This document shows, piece by piece, positions 18,358 through 27,557 of a DNA stretch of 64,000 bases. The notes beneath the pieces were generated by a model. It saw only the letters and a list, made by a program, of their open reading frames with translations. It ran no database searches and was not told the DNA's origin. Source of the DNA: Mesorhizobium sp. (GTDB lineage: Bacteria; Pseudomonadota; Alphaproteobacteria; Rhizobiales; Rhizobiaceae); NCBI GenBank assembly GCA_027492275.1, contig JAPUFC010000071.1:62001-126000 (forward strand), given 5' to 3'. Positions within the stretch are counted from its first letter, which is position 1. Each line of letters starts with the position of its first letter. Position numbers and translations under genes: made by a program.

Positions 18358-19220
18358 CGCGCAGATCCGATCAGGCCATCCGGCCGGAAGGCGAGGACGG
18401 CGATGAAGACGAGGAACAGCACGAGGTTCTGGAGCTGCACCGGCAGGAAAAGCGCCGAGACGGAGGTGATGACGCCGACCGCCAGGCCGCCGACGACGGC
18501 GCCCGCGACGCTTCCGAGGCCGCCGAGCACCGCGACGGTGAACATCAGGACGATGAACTGGCCGCCGATCGTCGGGAACACCGACAGATAGGGCAGGACG
18601 ACCGCGCCGCCGAAGGCGGTCAGCCCGACGCCGACGCCGAAGGCGATCGCCCGAAGCCGGTCCGTGTTGATACCGATCAACTGCGCCGCCATCGGGTCCT
18701 GAGCCGTCGATCGCATGGCCCAGCCGAACCAGCTTCTGTTGAGAAAGAGCCACAGCGCCAGGCCGCTCAGCACCGACATGGCGAACGCCGCCAGATAGGG
18801 CACGGAAATGAAGAAGGGTCCGAGCTTCCAAGACAGCGTCTGGTAGGAGACCGAAACCGAACGGAGCTGCGACCCGAAGGCCAGCAGGGCGCCGTTCTCC
18901 AGAACGATCAGCAGCCCGACCGTCAGGAACACCTGCGCGACCGCGGGCGCCTTCAAGACCCGCTTGATGATGGTCCTTTGCAGCACGTATCCAAGGGCGC
19001 CGACCACGGCAAAGGCCACGAACGAGCCGACAAGCGGATCGAGCCCGAGGACGGACCAGAGGAAATAGGCGACGAACATGCCTATCATCAGGAATTCCGC
19101 TTGGGCGAAATTGACGATCCCCATGATGCCGAAGACGAGGGTCAGCCCGATCGATATGACGGCGTAGACGCCGCCCACCATCAGCCCGTCGAGCAGGGCC
19201 TGGATGAAGCTGACCATCAT
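18354..19220 (-). CDS. livH: Branched-chain-type ABC importer, permease LivH (cluster 1)
   Basis: 288-residue permease with LivH features: GGVYAVISIGLTLVFGIMGIVNFAQAEFLMIG at the N-terminus (about residues 16-47) and VLGGLGSVAGAVVGGLAVGV near the C-terminus. A second ATG three bases downstream (19217) could be used. It follows the enolase-superfamily gene by 134 bp on the same strand. Confidence 0.93.
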   Translation of the reverse strand: MMVSFIQALLDGLMVGGVYAVISIGLTLVFGIMGIVNFAQAEFLMIGMFVAYFLWSVLGLDPLVGSFVAFAVVGALGYVLQRTIIKRVLKAPAVAQVFLTVGLLIVLENGALLAFGSQLRSVSVSYQTLSWKLGPFFISVPYLAAFAMSVLSGLALWLFLNRSWFGWAMRSTAQDPMAAQLIGINTDRLRAIAFGVGVGLTAFGGAVVLPYLSVFPTIGGQFIVLMFTVAVLGGLGSVAGAVVGGLAVGVITSVSALFLPVQLQNLVLFLVFIAVLAFRPDGLIGSAR

Positions 19221-19354
19221 GGCGCGGCCACCGCGTTCATTCGAAAAGAAGCATCAATGTGCTTTCGGCGACATGTCACCGCGGTACTCCTCCCATGTCG
19301 GACGTCGCTCTTGTGGCGATCGCACGGATCCTGCGCCGGTCTGACGGCGCCTTG

Positions 19355-20479
19355 CTAGGCTGCCAGGCTGATGATCTTGTCGAGCGACGCGGTGACGCCC
19401 AGGCCGGGACTTGTCGGCCTGACGAGGTCGCCGCCCTCCGCCCGGAGATCGCCCGAGAACAGGTCGTCCTCCAGCCGGATGAAGCCGTTCATCTCGCCGG
19501 GAAGCTTGAGGTTCGGGATGGAGAAGGCGAAATGGGCTTCCGCCGAGTTGGCGACGTAGCCGGCAAGCCCGTTGCCCACCGTCATGGGAATCCCCGCCGC
19601 CTGAAGGATCGCCGCGATCTTGCGCGCCGGAAGGATGCCGCCGACCTTCATCAGCTTGATCTTGACGGCATCCGCGGCGCGGCGGTCGACGATGCGCAAA
19701 GCATCCTGCGGCGTGCGGACCGCCTCGTCGGCGATGATGGGCGAGTCGATGGCGGCGGAAATGCGCGCCAGGCCCTCGATATCCCAGTTGGCGACGGGCT
19801 GCTCGAACGCGTTGGCGCCGGCCTTCTCGAGCGCGCGGATATGGACGATCGCCGTATCGGCCCGGAAGCCCACCATCTGCAGGGACTGGCTGAAGTCCAC
19901 GCCGATATAGACGCCCTCGCCGATCGCGGCGCGCACCGCCGAGACATTGGCCACATCATTCTCAAGATCGGCGCCGACACGCAGGTTGATGAACCTGAAG
20001 CCCTGGTCGACATAGGCCTTCGCCTGCGCGGCGAGCTCGTCGGATGGAAGAATGCCGAGATGCGGCGCGCACAGCGGAATGCTTTCGCGCACGGCGCCGC
20101 CGATCATCTCGACCACCGGGCGCGAACTCGCCTTGCCGATGATGTCGTGGCAGGCCAGATCGATCGTCGCATGCGCGTAGAGATGACCGCGCGCAACGCG
20201 CTGCATGCGTTCGTGCAGCGCCTCGAGGTCGAAGGGGTTGGCGCCGATCAGCGCCGGCGCGAGACGCTTCTCCACGACCTCGACGATGGAATCCTGAAAT
20301 TCCTCGAACGGGGAATACAGCGTCGCGCTCGTCGTGCTCTGGCCGTAGCCGATGACGCCGTCGTCGGTTTCCATGACGGCGAGAACGGAGGTGGCAACGC
20401 GCTTCTCGGCCACGGCGGTGATGTAGGGAACGCGCATCGGAGCCTCGACGGCAAAGGCGCGGATTCTGGTGATTTTCAT
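19355..20479 (-). CDS. Enolase-superfamily protein, mandelate racemase/muconate lactonizing enzyme family
   Basis: 374 residues with the N-terminal capping domain and the C-terminal barrel of the MR/MLE group. The three Mg2+ ligands are D195 (GVDFSQS), E226 (FEQPV) and D251 (IADEAV), and the lysine-bearing strand VKIKLMKVGG (272-281) is present. The catalytic KxK pair at the end of the second strand is replaced by N165-L-R167 (INLRVG), so the base chemistry on that face must differ from normal family members. Likely chemistry is racemisation, epimerisation, cycloisomerisation or dehydration of a carboxylate. The start at 20479 has GGAGG upstream. The gene is first in the run leading to Liv cluster 1 and is divergent from a LacI regulator. 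Confidence 0.87.
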   Translation of the reverse strand: MKITRIRAFAVEAPMRVPYITAVAEKRVATSVLAVMETDDGVIGYGQSTTSATLYSPFEEFQDSIVEVVEKRLAPALIGANPFDLEALHERMQRVARGHLYAHATIDLACHDIIGKASSRPVVEMIGGAVRESIPLCAPHLGILPSDELAAQAKAYVDQGFRFINLRVGADLENDVANVSAVRAAIGEGVYIGVDFSQSLQMVGFRADTAIVHIRALEKAGANAFEQPVANWDIEGLARISAAIDSPIIADEAVRTPQDALRIVDRRAADAVKIKLMKVGGILPARKIAAILQAAGIPMTVGNGLAGYVANSAEAHFAFSIPNLKLPGEMNGFIRLEDDLFSGDLRAEGGDLVRPTSPGLGVTASLDKIISLAA

Positions 20480-20514
20480 GACGTCCTCCAACGACGACAA
20501 CGACTAGAAGATCG

Positions 20515-20528
20515 TGCACACGTTTGCA
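20515..20528. promoter_or_regulatory. LacI-type operator candidate 1 (TGCACACGTTTGCA)
   Basis: A 14-bp near-palindrome with central CG lies 36 bp upstream of the enolase-family start and just before a perfect copy centred 24 bp away. It fits TGCANRCGTNTGCA, the form expected for LacI-family proteins. Confidence 0.65.
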
Positions 20529-20538
20529 ATACCTTTTT

Positions 20539-20552
20539 TGCACACGTGTGCA
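20539..20552. promoter_or_regulatory. LacI-type operator candidate 2, perfect palindrome TGCACACGTGTGCA
   Basis: A perfect 14-bp palindrome with a central ACGT, in the intergenic region between the enolase-family gene (minus) and the LacI regulator (plus). LacI-family dimers insert at a central CpG in sites of this design, so this is the best candidate operator. Confidence 0.72.
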
Positions 20553-20635
20553 CCAAAAAATTCGCCATGCTGGTCTTGTTTTTGTGTTCGGAGGGCGCGC
20601 CGCTTCCGAAAGCGCCAACTCGCGCGACCCGTCAA

Positions 20636-20649
20636 TGCACGCGTTTGCA
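20636..20649. promoter_or_regulatory. LacI-type operator candidate 3 (TGCACGCGTTTGCA)
   Basis: A third copy of the same 14-bp pattern lies 60 bp before the lacI-family start, and its centre is 91 bp from the perfect site. It could serve autoregulation or loop formation. Confidence 0.6.
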
Positions 20650-20708
20650 GTCCGCCCCTTGCCATATCGCCGGGCAAGCCATATTGCGTAAAGGGAAAGG
20701 ACTTCGGA

Positions 20709-21767
20709 ATGCGCGACCGCGAGCGGCAAAGCAGGTCTCTGACATCCCACGATGTCGCCAGCATGCTCGGCGTATCCCGGTCCATGGTGTCGCGGGCCTT
20801 CAATCCGGCGGCCAGCGTCGCGCCGGAGATGCGCAAGCGCATCATCGACGCCGCCACGGCGCTCGGCTACCAGCCCAACGCCATCGGTCGCAGCCTGCAG
20901 ACCCGAAGCAGCAAGATCGTGGCGCTCGTTTTGGGGACCATGGAGAACCCCTTCTACGCGCAGGTTCTCGAACGCCTGAGCCGCGAATTGCAGCTCGCCG
21001 GCTTCCAATCCCTGCTGTTCAGCCTTTCGCCGGGGCAGGATGTGGACAGCCAGCTACCCTTCCTGCTGCAGTACAACGTGGATGCCGTCGTCATCGTGTC
21101 CGCGAGCATATCGTCGGGCGTCGCGACGCGATGGATCGACAGCGGGCGCAGGGTGGTGCTGTTCAACCGTACCCTGCCGGGTACGCCGTTGCCGAGCGTG
21201 AGCTGCGACAATGTCGGCGGCGCACGGCAGATCGTCGATCACCTTGTCGCGCAGGGATGCCGCAGGCTCGCCTTCGCGGCCGGCCGCAAGGACACCTCCA
21301 CCAATATCGAGCGCGAACGGGGCTTCCTCAGCAGGCTGGCCGAAATCGGCATGCCCTTCGCGGGCAAGACGGACGGGGAGCACTGCACCTTCAACGACGG
21401 CTACAAGGCGGCCGTCCATCTGCTCGACCACAAGCCCGACGCCATCTTCTTCGCCAATGACGTCATGGCCCTCGGCGGCATGGAAGCTCTTCGCGAGCGG
21501 GGCGCCAGGGTGCCGGAAGATATCGCCGTGGTGGGTTTCGACGATATTCCCGCCGCGGCCTGGCGAACCAATTCGCTGTCGACGATACGCCAGCCGCTCG
21601 ACCAGATGGCGGCCAGCGCCGTCGACCTCGCCGTGCAGGACAATCAGGGCCCCGAGCTGAAGGTCATTCATCCCGGAACGCTGGTCGTCCGCGATTCGAG
21701 CGACAAAGGCCATGCTGCCGCCGGACGCGGGGACGCTCCGGCCGAGACGTCGCGCATGCCGGTGTAA
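20709..21767 (+). CDS. LacI family transcriptional regulator
   Basis: 352-residue LacI-family protein. The helix-turn-helix and hinge are at 11-65 (LTSHDVASMLGVSRSMVSRAFN, then YQPNAIGRSLQTRSS), followed by a periplasmic-binding-protein-like effector domain starting VALVLGTMENPFYAQVLE. GFDDIPAAAW near residue 278 is a typical effector-domain motif. It has a 25-residue tail after the domain. It is divergent from the enolase-family gene, with three matching palindromes between them, so it very likely controls the minus-strand enolase/Liv operon and itself. The effector is probably the substrate of that pathway. Confidence 0.93.
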   Translation: MRDRERQSRSLTSHDVASMLGVSRSMVSRAFNPAASVAPEMRKRIIDAATALGYQPNAIGRSLQTRSSKIVALVLGTMENPFYAQVLERLSRELQLAGFQSLLFSLSPGQDVDSQLPFLLQYNVDAVVIVSASISSGVATRWIDSGRRVVLFNRTLPGTPLPSVSCDNVGGARQIVDHLVAQGCRRLAFAAGRKDTSTNIERERGFLSRLAEIGMPFAGKTDGEHCTFNDGYKAAVHLLDHKPDAIFFANDVMALGGMEALRERGARVPEDIAVVGFDDIPAAAWRTNSLSTIRQPLDQMAASAVDLAVQDNQGPELKVIHPGTLVVRDSSDKGHAAAGRGDAPAETSRMPV

Positions 21768-21910
21768 CCGGCAAGGATCGCCCGCCCAGGCTCATCGCGC
21801 GGGTCCCTTTCCCAGGCGGCGGCGGGTTCTCGCGGCATTGGAATTTGCCGGAACGACCGCTAGTTAACGACCTGCTGGCCGTGTCCCGGGCCGCGATGGA
21901 GGGAACCGTC

Positions 21911-22393
21911 TTGAGCGTCGCGTTCGTCAAGGAAGAAAGTGCCGAGACCGCTTCGGAAACGGTCCTCCCGCCACGCCCGATCTCCGAGCGGACCAACTTC
22001 GTCACGGAAACGGGTCTCAAGATGCTCGAGAGCCAGCTATCCCGCGCGAAGGCCGCTCTCGACGCCGCGAACGCGGTGGAGGAGGTGAACGAGCGGCGGC
22101 GGCAGGCGGCGGTTCCGCTTCGCGACGTGCGCTATTATTCCGAGCGCATCCGCACCGCCCAGCTTGTGACAGCGCCCGCGTCGAACGAGATCGTGGGCTT
22201 CGGGCACATGGTGAAATTCGAACGCGACGACGGTCGCGTCCAGACATTCCGCATCGTCGGGGAGGACGAAGCCGACCCGTCCCGCGGCACCATCTCCCAT
22301 GCTTCGCCGGTGGCCGCCGCGCTGATGGGAAAAGGCGTCGGCGACGTCGTCAAGCTGGGGGAGCGCGAACTGGAGATCCTGGCCATATCCTGA
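21911..22393 (+). CDS. GreA/GreB-family transcription elongation factor-like protein
   Basis: 160 residues starting at TTG (21911), preceded by GGAGG nine bases upstream; this gives the N-terminus MSVAFVKEESAETASETVLP, which is the form I know for rhizobial members. An ATG at 21896 in the same frame is the alternative. The N-terminal half has the coiled-coil region (GLKMLESQLSRAKAALDAA, followed by NERRRQAAVPLRDVRYYSER), and the C-terminal half is the FKBP-like Gre domain (FGHMVKFERDDGRVQTFRIVGEDEADPSRGTIS). It would act on stalled RNA polymerase or be a Gre paralogue with another role; it is a stand-alone gene. Confidence 0.83.
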   Translation: MSVAFVKEESAETASETVLPPRPISERTNFVTETGLKMLESQLSRAKAALDAANAVEEVNERRRQAAVPLRDVRYYSERIRTAQLVTAPASNEIVGFGHMVKFERDDGRVQTFRIVGEDEADPSRGTISHASPVAAALMGKGVGDVVKLGERELEILAIS

Positions 22394-22468
22394 CGATCTC
22401 CCGCGCGGGGAGGCATCGGCGCTGGACAGGTGTCCGATGTCGCCGAAACAAGATCGGCCTCCCCGGCG

Positions 22469-23536
22469 TCACCCGAACTTCGCCGCCTGCGACCACGCTG
22501 CCCTGGCGACGGGAACCGCCATCGCTCCGACGTGAAGCGCCTGCGCGCTGCTTGCATTGCCGTCGAGGGCGCGCGCATGGACGCCTTGCAGGATCGCGGC
22601 GCAGCGGAACAGCGCGAAAGCGAGGTAGTAGTCCCAGTTCGGGATGAGATCGCGGCCCGTCGCCCGGCAATAGGCGTCCAGATATCTCGCCTCCGACGGT
22701 ATGCCGGACGCCGCGATATCGACATCGGCCAGCCCGCCTACGGATGTCACAGCGGCGGGCAACCGGTATTTCATCGCGTTGTGGGCCAGGTCGCAGAACG
22801 GGTTGCCGAGCGTGGCGAGTTCCCAGTCGAGGACGGCGACCACCCCGGCACCGGTCGACGAGAAGATCAGGTTCTCCAGCCTGTAGTCGCCATGGACGAT
22901 GGTGGGCGCCACCTCGTCCGGCATGTTGCGCGGCAGCCATTCCATCAGCCGATCCATCTCCGGGATGGGCTGCCTGACGCTCGCCTTGTATTGCTTCGAC
23001 CAGCGCTCCACCTGTCGCCGGACGTAGTCGTCCGGCCTGCCGAAATCGGACAGGCCACTCGCCTTCCAGTCGACCTCGTGCAGCCGGCCCAGCGTGGAGG
23101 CCATCGAAAGGTATATGCCTTCCCTGTCGCGCGCCTCCAGTTGCGGGAGCCGCGTGTCGCGGAAGATGCGGCCCTCGACCCTTTGCATGACATAGAACGG
23201 CGTGCCGACGATGCCGGCGTCCTCGCACAGGCCGAACAGGCGCGGCACGGGGACCTCCGTCTCCTGCAACGCCGACATGATGCGATACTCGCGCTCGATC
23301 TGGTGGGCCGACGGCAGCAGATGCCCGGGAGGCTTCTTGCGCAGGACGAAAGCCCGGCCGCCGGCCTCGATCAGATAGGTCGGGTTCGACTGCCCGCCCT
23401 CGAACTGGCGCAGGCGATATGCGGCGGGGAAGCCGGCTATCGTCGTTCGCAGATAGTTGCCCAGCCGCCCGGTATCGATTTCGTGGCCGGGGCGGACATG
23501 CCCCGCCTCCGCCGCAGCCTGCACGCGCTCGCTCAT
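22469..23536 (-). CDS. ACAD10/11 N-terminal-type phosphotransferase (APH fold), candidate 4-hydroxyacyl-CoA kinase
   Basis: 355-residue protein with the aminoglycoside-phosphotransferase kinase fold. The nucleotide-binding strand and lysine are in RAFVLRKKPPG (61-71), the catalytic loop is VHGDYRLENLIF (214-225; D217, N222) and the metal motif is LDWELATLG (236-244). The wording HGDYRLENL with LDWELATLGNP is characteristic of the kinase domain of mammalian ACAD10/11 and of bacterial LvaA, which phosphorylate 4-hydroxyacyl-CoAs (established for those families). It is the last gene of the operon that starts with Liv cluster 2 and follows an acyl-CoA dehydrogenase by 69 bp. The real substrate is an inference. 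Confidence 0.85.
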   Translation of the reverse strand: MSERVQAAAEAGHVRPGHEIDTGRLGNYLRTTIAGFPAAYRLRQFEGGQSNPTYLIEAGGRAFVLRKKPPGHLLPSAHQIEREYRIMSALQETEVPVPRLFGLCEDAGIVGTPFYVMQRVEGRIFRDTRLPQLEARDREGIYLSMASTLGRLHEVDWKASGLSDFGRPDDYVRRQVERWSKQYKASVRQPIPEMDRLMEWLPRNMPDEVAPTIVHGDYRLENLIFSSTGAGVVAVLDWELATLGNPFCDLAHNAMKYRLPAAVTSVGGLADVDIAASGIPSEARYLDAYCRATGRDLIPNWDYYLAFALFRCAAILQGVHARALDGNASSAQALHVGAMAVPVARAAWSQAAKFG

Positions 23537-23605
23537 GTCAAATCATCCGCAGCTTCGCCGCCGAAGGTCCACACGTCCACGTGGCCGGGTGCGCGCGAAA
23601 AAGGG

Positions 23606-24790
23606 CTATTTCGCCAGCCCGGCCCAGTTGACGATGTTGTTGCGCTGGATGGACGACGATCCGCCGATGATCGGCATGAGCAGCGCGTCCCGGACATACC
23701 GTTCGACGTCGAAGTCCTTCACGTATCCGTATGCCCCCAGGATCGTCTGGCTTTCGAGCGCGACCGACTTGGCCGCTTCCGTGGCGAACAGCTTCGCCAT
23801 GGAGGTCTCGACGCCGCATCGGATGTGCCTGTTGACCATGTCGGCGGCATTGAACAGCATGAGGCGCGACGCATGGATCTGGGTCGCCATGTCGGCCAGC
23901 TTGTGGCGTATCGCCTGGTAGGACCCGATCGCCTTGCCGAACTGCCTGCGCTGCCCGGCATACCGCCATGCGTCCTCGAACGCCGCCTCGGCGATCCCCA
24001 GCGCGAGCGCCGCGACTTCCAGCTTTTCGACATCGAGGCCCGAGCCCGTGATCATCTCCCAGCCACGGTTCCAACCCGCCTCACCGCCCAGGATGCTGTC
24101 GGCCGGCACGACGGCATTGTCGAAGGTGACGTCTGTCGTCGCCGCTCCCTTCATGCCGAGACTGTCGATCCGCGTGATCGTCACGCCCGGCGTTCCAGGT
24201 GGAACGAGCAGCACCGACAGGTTTTTGTAGCGGGCCTCCGCGGGGCCCGTCCGCACGATGGTGAAGATGTAGTCGCAGATCTCGGCGCCGGAGCAGAAGC
24301 GCTTGGCGCCGTTGACGACCAGTTCGGAGCCCCGCCGCTCGGCGGCGGTTCGCACGCTCGCGACGTCGCCGCCGACATCCGGCTCGGTCCAGCCATAGGC
24401 GAAGAGGAGATCGCCGGAGGCCACGCGGGGAAGCAGGTCCCGCCTCTGACCGTCCGAGCCGCATTCGACGAGGTTCATGCCGGCGTAGCAGGCGGCCATC
24501 ACATAGGGAACGGCCACCGCCAGGCTTCTTTTCGACAGTTCCTCGACACAGGCCATGGTCGCGACGATGTCGCGGCCGGCTCCGCCATATTCCTCCGGCA
24601 CGGTCAACCCCATCACGCCGGTCGCCGCGAGCTTGCGGAACACGTCGCGCGGAAAGTGATTGTCCTTATCCCATTTGGCGACGAGCGAGCGGGGCATCTC
24701 CGTCTCGACGAACCGCCGCAGCATGTCGCGCAAGGCGCGGATATGCTCCGGCTCGTCAAGGGAGGTGGCGGGTGTGGGATCGACGGTCAT
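23606..24790 (-). CDS. Acyl-CoA dehydrogenase, canonical type
   Basis: 394-residue FAD-dependent acyl-CoA dehydrogenase with the three usual domains: FVETEMPRSL helical start, middle beta domain with YGWTEPDVGGDVASVRTAAER and C-terminal helical domain with RRQFGKAIGSYQAIRHKLAD. In the usual catalytic-glutamate segment (YEGTSEIQR in many members) it reads IGGSSSIQR, with Gly in place of Glu; members like this place the base elsewhere, so substrate type cannot be assumed. The ATG at 24790 is used because upstream in-frame starts run into non-homologous sequence. It lies between the Liv cluster 2 binding-protein gene and the kinase gene. Confidence 0.92.
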   Translation of the reverse strand: MTVDPTPATSLDEPEHIRALRDMLRRFVETEMPRSLVAKWDKDNHFPRDVFRKLAATGVMGLTVPEEYGGAGRDIVATMACVEELSKRSLAVAVPYVMAACYAGMNLVECGSDGQRRDLLPRVASGDLLFAYGWTEPDVGGDVASVRTAAERRGSELVVNGAKRFCSGAEICDYIFTIVRTGPAEARYKNLSVLLVPPGTPGVTITRIDSLGMKGAATTDVTFDNAVVPADSILGGEAGWNRGWEMITGSGLDVEKLEVAALALGIAEAAFEDAWRYAGQRRQFGKAIGSYQAIRHKLADMATQIHASRLMLFNAADMVNRHIRCGVETSMAKLFATEAAKSVALESQTILGAYGYVKDFDVERYVRDALLMPIIGGSSSIQRNNIVNWAGLAK

Positions 24791-24910
24791 TCTGCTTCCC
24801 TGAAATCGGGCAAGGGCATCCGGCCGCCGGGGCCGCGACATGGCGAGGGCTTGCCGCCCTCGCACCCGCCATCGGCGGCTGGAGCGTTCCGCTGCGTGCG
24901 CGGCGGACGC

Positions 24911-26047
24911 TTACGGGGCGGTCTCGAACTTCTTGTCCTTCACGACCAGGATGCTCTGGACATAGACCGGCACACGCTTCTCGTCGACGGACCACGGGCC
25001 GTTGCCGAGGACGGTCGGCACATCCTTCATGGCGGCCATCGCCGCCCGCACCTTCTCCCGCGTGGGATTGGGCATGGACTGCTTGATCGCCTGCGCAGCG
25101 AGAAGGCCTTCCGTATAGCCGATCGCCGCCCAGCTATTCGGCACGTCGCCATATTTGGCCCGGTAGTTCTTCACGAACTCCGCGACCATCGGCTGATCGG
25201 TCTGGGCGTTGAAGTCGCCGTAAAAAAACGTGTCGTTGACCGCCGAGCCGCCCGCCTCGAGATATTCGTTGTTGGGTCCGGCGACCGGGAAGATCTTGAC
25301 GTCCTCGCGCACGCCCGCCCGCTTGAGCTGGACCACGATGTTCGCCGCCTGGGCGCCGAACGTGCCGAGCCAGATCGAGTCGGGATTGGTCGCGGCGATC
25401 TTGGTCGCCAGCGCGGAGAAATTGGTGTCGGAGGCGAGCACGCTTTCGTCCGACACGATCTCGACGCCGTGCGCCTGCATGTTGTCACGGAAGATCTTGG
25501 TGCTGGCCACCATGTTTTCGGCGTCGCGCATGTAGACGACGGCCAGCTTCTTGATCTTCGCCTTCTCGACCGCATAGTTCGCCAGCGTGGCCAGCGACTT
25601 GTCCGGCGAGGTCGTCATCTTGAAGAACCACTCGCTGAGGCCGAGCGGCTCCGATGTCTGGGAGACGTAGAACAGCGGTATCTTGAGATCGTTGAGCAGG
25701 GGCGCCAGCGAGACGACGGTCGGTCCCCAGATCAGCCCCGCATGGATCATGGTCTTGGGATCGGCCGCGGCGGTGTTGAGCAGGGTGACGACCTGGCCGC
25801 GATCGTTGGCGTCGTCCTGAACGGACACGGTGAGCGTATGCTCGCCCAGGAATTTCCTGGCGTTCAGCTCCTCGACCGCCAGCCGGATGCCGTTGACCTG
25901 GGGAACGCCGAAAGGCGCCAGGTTGCCCGTCAGGCTGGTCGCCAGCGAGATGTTGTATTCGTCCGCGCCTGCCGGCACCGCGCCGCCGAGCAGGGCGGCG
26001 AACAGCCCCGCCGCGACGAATCGGGAATATTTCGGTTTCAACGCCAT
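24911..26047 (-). CDS. Branched-chain-type ABC importer, substrate-binding protein (Liv cluster 2)
   Basis: 378-residue periplasmic binding protein of the Leu/Ile/Val family. The signal peptide runs from KPKYSRFVAAGLFAALLGG to PAGADEYNI. The mature part has NGIRLAVEELNARKFLGE and GYTEGLLAAQAIKQSM. GGAGGAG lies nine bases before the ATG at 26047. It follows livF of the same cluster by 44 bp, so the full order on the strand is livH, livM, livG, livF, binding protein, acyl-CoA dehydrogenase, kinase. The two catabolic genes behind it suggest an organic acid as ligand. Confidence 0.92.
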   Translation of the reverse strand: MALKPKYSRFVAAGLFAALLGGAVPAGADEYNISLATSLTGNLAPFGVPQVNGIRLAVEELNARKFLGEHTLTVSVQDDANDRGQVVTLLNTAAADPKTMIHAGLIWGPTVVSLAPLLNDLKIPLFYVSQTSEPLGLSEWFFKMTTSPDKSLATLANYAVEKAKIKKLAVVYMRDAENMVASTKIFRDNMQAHGVEIVSDESVLASDTNFSALATKIAATNPDSIWLGTFGAQAANIVVQLKRAGVREDVKIFPVAGPNNEYLEAGGSAVNDTFFYGDFNAQTDQPMVAEFVKNYRAKYGDVPNSWAAIGYTEGLLAAQAIKQSMPNPTREKVRAAMAAMKDVPTVLGNGPWSVDEKRVPVYVQSILVVKDKKFETAP

Positions 26048-26091
26048 GTTGTTCTTCTCCTCCACCAAATGTGCGTCATTGCACCGTCAGA

Positions 26092-26801
26092 TCATGATGT
26101 CGTGCTGCCGAGATAGTGCTCGACCACGCGCCGGTCGTTGAGAAGCTCGGCGCTGTCTCCTTCGAGCGCGATGCGCCCGCGCTCCAGAATGTAGGCGCGC
26201 TGCGTGGAGCCGAGCGCCCGAAGCGCGTTCTGCTCGACGACGAGTATCGTGAGGCCGCTGCTGTTGAGGCTTTTCAGCGCCCCGAAGACCTGGTCGGTGA
26301 TCAGGGGCGAGAGCCCCAGGCTGGGCTCGTCGAGCAGCAGCAGGTCGGGGTTGCCCACGAGGGCGCGGCCGATGGCGAGCATCTGCTGCTGTCCGCCCGA
26401 CAGGTCGCCCGCGCGCTGGGACCGCCGCTCGCGCAGGATCGGGAACAGGTCGAAGACATCGTCCAAGCCGAGCTTAGACGCGCGGCTTCCCAGCGCCAGG
26501 AAGCCGAGCTGCAGGTTCTCCTCCACGGTGAGGTCGACAAGGATCTGCCGGCCTTCCGGGACCTGCAGCAGGCCCAGACGGGAAATCCTGTGGGCGGGCA
26601 TGCGGCTGATGTCGACGCCGTTGAAAACGGCGCTTCCGCCGCTCGCCCTGACCACGCCGCTGATGCAGTTGAGCAGCGTCGACTTGCCCGCACCGTTGGG
26701 GCCGATCATGGCGACGATCTCGCCGCGGCGGATGCTCAGCGAAACGCCGTTCAGCGCCTTGATGCCGCCATAGGACGCCGCGAGCTGGCCGATCTCGAGC
26801 A

Positions 26802-26802
<1 letters not shown>
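26092..26802 (-). CDS. livF: Branched-chain-type ABC importer, ATP-binding subunit LivF (cluster 2)
   Basis: 236-residue LivF-type ATPase with Walker A GPNGAGKST, LSGGQQQMLAIGRAL and LLLLDEPSLGLSP, all in standard form. Its ATG overlaps the livG stop by one base (TGATG). It lacks the Walker A change seen in cluster 1. Confidence 0.94.

Positions 26803-27553
<751 letters not shown>

Positions 27554-27557
<4 letters not shown>

Noticed and set aside
22430-26116. Very long open frame on the plus strand opposite the kinase, dehydrogenase and binding-protein genes
   Set aside because: It is antisense to three clear genes and is rich in Arg, His, Asp and Gly, with no recognisable domain; GC-rich DNA gives such frames by chance.
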